A DNA stretch of 64,000 nucleotides. Source: Deinococcus multiflagellatus. Lineage in GTDB: Bacteria > Deinococcota > Deinococci > Deinococcales > Deinococcaceae. The position numbers were made by a program, and so were the translations under genes. Of this stretch, positions 59,712-64,000 are shown in pieces (position 1 is the first letter of the stretch; each line of letters opens with the position of its first letter). The notes beneath the pieces are model-generated. The model ran no database searches and was not told the DNA's origin. It saw only the letters and a list, made by a program, of their open reading frames with translations. The stretch spans positions 62,001 to 126,000 of the forward strand of contig NZ_JAIQXV010000001.1 in the NCBI RefSeq assembly GCF_020166415.1. Direction: 5' to 3'.

Positions 59712-60664
59712 GCTGGCTGGAGCGCCTGCGCGACGGGCTGAGCAAGACCCGCAAACAGATCAACGACACCGCCGGTTTCCTGGGCACCGATGTGCGCGAC
59801 GTGTTTTCCAATCGCCTGGAGACCATTGAGGACCTGGAATACGCCCTGATCGCCGCCGACGTGGGCCGCGCCGCCACTGAAGAGATTCTGGAAGACATCC
59901 GCGCCAGCGAGGGCAAGAACCTGCAGCAGGCCCTGATGGACGCCCTGACGCTGCAACTGGAACCCGACGCCCGCCGCGCCGAGTTCCGCAAGCTGGGCTT
60001 TACCCCGGATGCCCGGCGCAGCTCCGTGGACCCCAAGGGCCATGTGGTCATGGTGATCGGCGTGAACGGCGTGGGCAAAACCACCACCATTGCCAAGCTG
60101 GGCCAGTACTACCGGGGCCGGGGCAAGAGCGTGATGTTCGCGGCAGGCGACACCTTCCGCGCGGCGGCGGGCGCGCAGCTGGGCGTGTGGGGCGAGAGGT
60201 TGGGCATTCCGGTGGTACAGGGCGTGGACGGCGGCGACCCCGCTGCGGTGGCCTTCGACGGAGCGAGCGCCCGCGTGGCCCGGGGCACCGATCTGCTGTT
60301 CGTGGACACTGCCGGGCGCCTGCACAACAAGCACAACCTGATGGAAGAGCTGAAAAAGGTGCGCCGCGTGATTGACAAGGCCGACCCCGGCGAGCCTGCC
60401 GAGGTGTGGCTGGTGCTGGACGCCGTGACCGGGCAAAACGGCCTGCAGCAGGCCAAGAAGTTCCACGAGGCCACCCCTCTGACCGGCGTGATCGTGACCA
60501 AGCTGGACGGTACCGCCAAGGGCGGCATTCTGGTGCCCATCGTGCGGGAACTGGGCGTGCCTATCAAGTTCATTGGGGTGGGGGAGGGCGCGGCCGACCT
60601 GCAGCCCTTCGACAGCCGCGAATTCGTGCGCGCCCTGTTTGATGTGAATATTCCGCGCGAGTAA
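59708..60664 (+). CDS. ftsY: Signal recognition particle receptor FtsY
   Basis: 318 aa. N domain (SWLERLRDGLSKTRKQINDTAGF) and SRP-GTPase G domain: GVNGVGKTTTIAKLG (G1), DTFRAAAGAQL (G2), DTAGRLHNKHNLMEEL (G3), TKLDGTAKGG (G4), GVGEGAADLQPF (G5). It lacks the long acidic N-terminal region of E. coli FtsY, as in many bacteria. Docks SRP-ribosome complexes at the membrane. Start GTG 59708, reached through a 12-codon mini-ORF. Confidence 0.95.
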   Translation: MSWLERLRDGLSKTRKQINDTAGFLGTDVRDVFSNRLETIEDLEYALIAADVGRAATEEILEDIRASEGKNLQQALMDALTLQLEPDARRAEFRKLGFTPDARRSSVDPKGHVVMVIGVNGVGKTTTIAKLGQYYRGRGKSVMFAAGDTFRAAAGAQLGVWGERLGIPVVQGVDGGDPAAVAFDGASARVARGTDLLFVDTAGRLHNKHNLMEELKKVRRVIDKADPGEPAEVWLVLDAVTGQNGLQQAKKFHEATPLTGVIVTKLDGTAKGGILVPIVRELGVPIKFIGVGEGAADLQPFDSREFVRALFDVNIPRE

Positions 60665-60713
60665 GCCGGGTGCCGTGGCCCCATGGCCAGCAGCTACAAC
60701 CCCAGGAGAAAAC

Positions 60714-60749
60714 AGCGGCGCCGACTGAGGAGAGGCGCCGCTCTTTATT
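60714..60749 (+). terminator. Terminator of ftsY
   Basis: AGCGGCGCC (60714-60722), 11-nt loop, GGCGCCGCT (60734-60742), tail CTTTATT. Confidence 0.82.
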
Positions 60750-60922
60750 GCTGAAGTGGAATAGGTGCGGGAGGTTGGCGTGCCAGACGGCCGCCTGCCC
60801 AGGAACAGGTGGGGTGGAGGAGCAAGCTGGCGGGAAGCTCGGTTGCTGGATCGTCCCCGATTCCGCTGCCTCTCTCCATGAAGGGCTCATATCGAGGCGG
60901 CCTGGGCGGGCCACACTCGGGC

Positions 60923-61477
60923 ATGATCAAAGCGTGGCTGTGGACAATGGCCCTGGCAGCAGTGGGTGGGGCCGGGGCCCAAACGACGCCGTTCGACACC
61001 CTGTTCCCGGGCACCCAGGTGGTGGCGCGCACCGGGGACAGAGCCGCCCACCAGGGCATGGGGTCCTTTGCCTACGCCCTGCCGGGTCGTGGGCGTTTCA
61101 CCGTGGGCTACCTGCTGACGCTGACCGCCCAGAGCCCCGCCCGTGTGATGGCCGTGGACCTGGACGCCACCGGGGGCCAGCCGGAAGTGGCCGCCCTGCA
61201 GCCGGCGCGGATCGGTGTGCTTCAGCAGGTGGTTGGGCGCACCGCGGGGCGCTGCTTCGGCGCGACCAGCACGCAGCGGGCCGCCGTCCAGGCGTGGGTG
61301 GGGCGCACCAACGCGGGCAAAAGCGACACGGCGCAGGCCAGCTTTGGGCCAGTGACCGCCTACTTCGAGCGCCAGCAGAGTTCGGGGCTGGGCTACTTCA
61401 CCTCCACCTATCGCCTGGAACGCAGCGGACAGCCTGGGACGGGCGCCTGGCAGGCCAGTTGCACGTTCAAGTTTTAG
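60923..61477 (+). CDS. Secreted hypothetical protein
   Basis: 184 aa with signal peptide (MIKAWLWTMALAAVGGAGAQ). The mature part is beta-rich with three cysteines (CFGATSTQ, and C near the end) and ends WQASCTFKF. No family is recognised. ATG 60923 has only a weak CACACT hexamer 5 nt upstream. Monocistronic. Confidence 0.62.
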   Translation: MIKAWLWTMALAAVGGAGAQTTPFDTLFPGTQVVARTGDRAAHQGMGSFAYALPGRGRFTVGYLLTLTAQSPARVMAVDLDATGGQPEVAALQPARIGVLQQVVGRTAGRCFGATSTQRAAVQAWVGRTNAGKSDTAQASFGPVTAYFERQQSSGLGYFTSTYRLERSGQPGTGAWQASCTFKF

Positions 61478-61792
61478 GGCAGATGCAGCGTATTTCTGGA
61501 GTGTTCCTGGCCTCTCCCGCTGGTCGACACAATGCTGGAATGCGGCTGGACATTTGAGGAAAGTGGATGAGCCGCGAGCCACAAATGGGCGCAGCGTGGT
61601 TGAGGGCTACCGCCAGCTCTGGGCTGCATCTGGTCACGCCCTTGAATCCCCTGGTTCCGCTGTGATCCAGCCTTAAAAGGACGTGCACCTCTCCTGCCCG
61701 CTTGCCATATTCCCCTCTCCCCGTGTGGGAGAAGGAGGGAGGAGCGCAGCGACGGAAGGGTGAGGGGGCCACCGTAAGGACGCCGCGTACCT
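61478..61792. other. Intergenic stretch with repeat family B copy 2
   Basis: Within about 315 bp, positions 61709-61772 match the family B repeat at 10150-10212 (CCCTCTCC...GGGAGAAGG hairpin, then GGAGCGCAGCGACGGAAGGG and TGAGGGGGCCACC). The remainder shows no gene. Confidence 0.6.
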
Positions 61793-62560
61793 TCAACCCA
61801 GCAAGAACGCCACCACGTCGTCGCGCATGCGGCGGCTGGTGTAATGGCCCACACCGGGGTAGGTGCGCGCCTGGACGTGCTCCGGGTGCCTGGCCTGGGC
61901 ATAGGCGGCGCGGTATGCCTGCGCGGTGGGTTCGTGGTGGGCGGCGAGCGCAAAGGTGGCATCGGCCTCGCCGCTGGCCAGCAGCAGGGGCGTGGGCGCC
62001 AGGTCGCCCGCATGGGTCAGGGGGCGGTGGGCGTCCAGAAAGGCGCGCAGTGCGGGCACCCGCACGTCGGGTTCGTGCCAGACGCCAGACGTGATCAGCG
62101 CGGCCACGCGCGCGACGCGGGGTTCGGTGCGGCCCAGGGTCTGCGCCACGTAGCCCCCCATGCTGGACCCCACCACCCAGACGGGAACGGCGCCGTAGAT
62201 GGCCTGCGCTGCGTCCAGCAGGGCAGGGGCTTCGGCCACGGTGCGGCGCACGCTCTCCCACACGTATTCGCGGGCATTCAGGCCGGGCGGGGTGTCGTCC
62301 TGCCGCTCGCCGTGCAGGGCGCTGTCGGGCAAAACGATGGCCGCTCCGGCTGCCGTCAGGGCGCTGTACACGCCCAGTTTGCCCTCCTTGGTGGCCCAGG
62401 CGCCGTGGTATACGACGCACAGGGCGCGCACCGACTGACCATCCGGGGGCCGCTCGACCAGGCAGGGCACCCCCGCCAGCACGCGGCGCTCAATGGTGTA
62501 AGGCACGCCCCCGGTCATGGGCGTGGCGTGGGGATCGCCCGCAAAGGCGGGGCGGCTCAC
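61793..62560 (-). CDS. Alpha/beta hydrolase
   Basis: 255 aa. Nucleophile elbow VVGSSMGGYV (Ser near residue 133), acid in ASGEADATF, His in GVGHYTSRR. Similar in layout to small esterases of the YjfP/dienelactone type; the substrate is unknown. The GTG at 62560 overlaps the DinB-family stop by four bases (GTGA), making it the likely start; ATG 62518 is an alternative. Confidence 0.82.
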   Translation of the reverse strand: MSRPAFAGDPHATPMTGGVPYTIERRVLAGVPCLVERPPDGQSVRALCVVYHGAWATKEGKLGVYSALTAAGAAIVLPDSALHGERQDDTPPGLNAREYVWESVRRTVAEAPALLDAAQAIYGAVPVWVVGSSMGGYVAQTLGRTEPRVARVAALITSGVWHEPDVRVPALRAFLDAHRPLTHAGDLAPTPLLLASGEADATFALAAHHEPTAQAYRAAYAQARHPEHVQARTYPGVGHYTSRRMRDDVVAFLLG

Positions 62561-63123
62561 GGGGCCTCTTGCTGCAGTAGGCGGCGAATCAGGCGCATCT
62601 GGCCCCGGTGGCTGACCTCGTCTTCCATCACGTGGAACCAGGCCCAGTGGTGGTTCATGCTGGGATCGGCCGGGACAGGCTGGGCCAGCCACTCATCGTC
62701 GCGCCCGGCCAGTCCAGCCAGCGTGAGGGCCATCGTCCCGCGCAGGTCGGCCTCGTACCACGCCAGATCGTGGCCGCGAAGCTGCGCCCGCGCCGCCTCA
62801 CCCAGGTCCAGGGCCACGCGGTGGGGGGCGAACGCTTCACTGTCGTAGGGGTCGTAGCCCTCGAAGCTCAGGGCGTGGTAAATGCGGTGCACCGCGGCCA
62901 GATGCGCCAGCAGCATGCCGCAGGAGTTGCCCAGCCCCGGCGGCACGGCGTCCAGTTCTTCGGGGGTCATGTCGGCCACCGCCTGCAGGGTGGTTAGCCG
63001 GGCGTACGTGAGCATGTCGGCCAGCGCGGCGATCTGGGGGGTGAAGGGCGCCGGGGGACCGGTGCGAATCTGGAACGCCCGGTCGTCTTTCAGGGTGGTG
63101 GCCAGATGGGCAAAGGCGGTCAT
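62557..63123 (-). CDS. DinB-family four-helix protein
   Basis: 188 aa. DinB/YfiT fold: LLAHLAAVHRIYHAL, AWYEADLRGTMALTLAGLAG, NHHWAWFHVMEDEVSHRGQMRLIRRLL, with His residues placed for a three-His metal site (the LAHL, NHHW and EVSHRGQ histidines). Thiol-dependent transferase activity is known for relatives; DinB-like proteins are expanded in Deinococcus. TACCCT is 5 nt before ATG, leaderless. Coupled to the hydrolase gene. Confidence 0.85.
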   Translation of the reverse strand: MTAFAHLATTLKDDRAFQIRTGPPAPFTPQIAALADMLTYARLTTLQAVADMTPEELDAVPPGLGNSCGMLLAHLAAVHRIYHALSFEGYDPYDSEAFAPHRVALDLGEAARAQLRGHDLAWYEADLRGTMALTLAGLAGRDDEWLAQPVPADPSMNHHWAWFHVMEDEVSHRGQMRLIRRLLQQEAP

Positions 63124-63138
63124 GCCCCAGGGTAGCGG

Positions 63139-63666
63139 TTAGGGGCTCAGTCGCCGGGGCGGGGTGCCGGGCGAGCACACCCAGACGTCCGGGTTGCGCA
63201 GGGTGGCCCACTCGGCAAAACCCAGCCCCAGTGCCAGGGCCAGCAGGTTGCCGTGGGTGACGACCACGCAGACGCCCCCCGGGTCGCGCGCCTCGGCCAG
63301 CGCAGCGTGCGCGCGGACCCCGGCCCGGCGCCCCGATTCTCCGCCCGGAAAGCGCAGGACAGGCACCTGAAAACTCAGGCGCAGGGCGCCCCTCCACCAG
63401 CCCACCGGCCGACCCGTCAGCACCCGTTCCGTCAGGCGGGGGTCGGTGTGAATGTCCAGGCCCAGGGCCCCGGCCAGCGGCTGCGCGGTCGCCACTGCCC
63501 GGGCCCACGGACTGCTGACGATCCGGGTGATGCCCAGGTCCGCCAGCCCGGTGGCCAGTGCCTGGGCCCCGAGCTGGCCGTCTGGGGTCAGGGGGGCCTC
63601 TGGCGCCTGCCCGGCGGCCTTTGCGTGGCGCACCAGCAGGAGGGTGCCGGGGGGCAGGCCGGTCAC
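63139..63666 (-). CDS. Histidine phosphatase family protein
   Basis: 175 aa. LLLVRHAKAAG (catalytic RHA motif), IVSSPWARAVATAQPLA, LTERVLTGRPVGWW, and VVVTHGNLLALAL (second His) place it in the phosphoglycerate-mutase-like branch, SixA/CobC type. Substrate unknown. The start is uncertain: GTG 63666 fits the family, and a 3-codon GTG ACG CCG TGA overlaps it by four bases, but no -10 is clear. Confidence 0.75.
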   Translation of the reverse strand: MTGLPPGTLLLVRHAKAAGQAPEAPLTPDGQLGAQALATGLADLGITRIVSSPWARAVATAQPLAGALGLDIHTDPRLTERVLTGRPVGWWRGALRLSFQVPVLRFPGGESGRRAGVRAHAALAEARDPGGVCVVVTHGNLLALALGLGFAEWATLRNPDVWVCSPGTPPRRLSP

Positions 63667-64000
63667 GGCGTCACCCCGGGTGTGCCTGCGCCAGCGGAGC
63701 GATGCTCTGCCAAAGACCGGGGCAGACGTGAAGCTGAGGAGCCACGTTTGAGCCGTTGAATGGAAGCAGCCGCTGTCAAACGTTTCCTCCCCGCGCGCCT
63801 GTAGATCGGCCTGCAGGGCGCCCACGTTCAGCGCGCGTCCCCGCTGTGCCGCACCGCTGCCCCGGCCGCGCCTCGCCCAAGATACAGCAGTTCTGCTGGC
63901 TCCGCTTGGCCGACTGCGTTTCAAACGGACTGCTGGCGCGCGCCCTGGCGCCAGCAGCTTCGGGGCGCCAACGGGCAGCGCGCGGAACCTCCTGGGAGGG
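63667..64000. other. Right-edge stretch
   Basis: About 330 bp with no supported gene. A perfect 10-bp hairpin CTGCTGGCGC/GCGCCAGCAG (63930-63957) lies near the end and may be a terminator of a gene beyond the window. Confidence 0.4.

Overview
The window is high-GC bacterial chromosome and reads as Deinococcus. Many genes have a TANNNT -10 hexamer only 5-8 nt before an ATG or GTG with no Shine-Dalgarno, the leaderless layout common in Deinococcus. The gene content also fits: rpsT, RecX, RecO, a 310-aa stand-alone proline dehydrogenase, a carotenoid desaturase, a CarH-like B12 regulator, and many dispersed non-coding repeats. There is no rRNA, CRISPR array, prophage or plasmid module. One tRNA (Pro, anticodon CGG) and one complete IS630-family element are present.

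Layout. 0-4 kb: rpsT, recX, a TA-flanked MITE-like repeat abutting an IS630 element with a -1 frameshift, tRNA-Pro, a metallophosphoesterase. 4-10 kb: TPR-GGDEF-EAL protein, LuxR-type regulator, HtrA-like protease, ACT protein, histone-deacetylase family protein. 10-13.4 kb: repeats around a TAXI-type binding protein, then an AT-rich island with one lipoprotein gene, bounded by two related hairpin repeats. 13.4-15.2 kb: prfC behind a short leader peptide ending Pro-Pro-stop and a terminator-like hairpin. 15-25 kb: C39 peptidase, EF-Tu-domain-2-like miniprotein, 7TM-GGDEF protein, a large fusion of acetoacetate decarboxylase-like and flavoprotein parts, M29 aminopeptidase, purU. 26-33 kb: copper module (csoR-copZ diverging from copA), a frameshifted gene, a DUF305/response regulator/kinase operon. 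33-37 kb: carH-like regulator diverging from ubiA-crtD. 39-47 kb: subtilase and a proline-catabolism operon (gntR-putA-membrane protein-nmrA-pruA). 47-54 kb: MgtC, cold-shock protein, recO, prmA-rsmE, proC, an orphan LacI. 54-64 kb: GT2, a divergent pair (594-aa unknown / Ser-Thr kinase with NHL propeller), glutaredoxin, ftsY, and a small hydrolase/DinB/phosphatase cluster.

The most unusual signal is a recurrent arrangement of tiny ORFs (12-32 codons). They usually have a leaderless-type start, and their stop codon overlaps the start of the main gene by exactly four bases (ATGA or GTGA). I see it before lacI, the Ser/Thr kinase, the 594-aa gene and ftsY, and as a two-ended relay between a response regulator and its kinase. 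It suggests that leaderless initiation on a tiny ORF hands ribosomes to genes lacking a good Shine-Dalgarno. A different leader precedes prfC and looks like a termination-sensing attenuator. Both are inferences from sequence layout.
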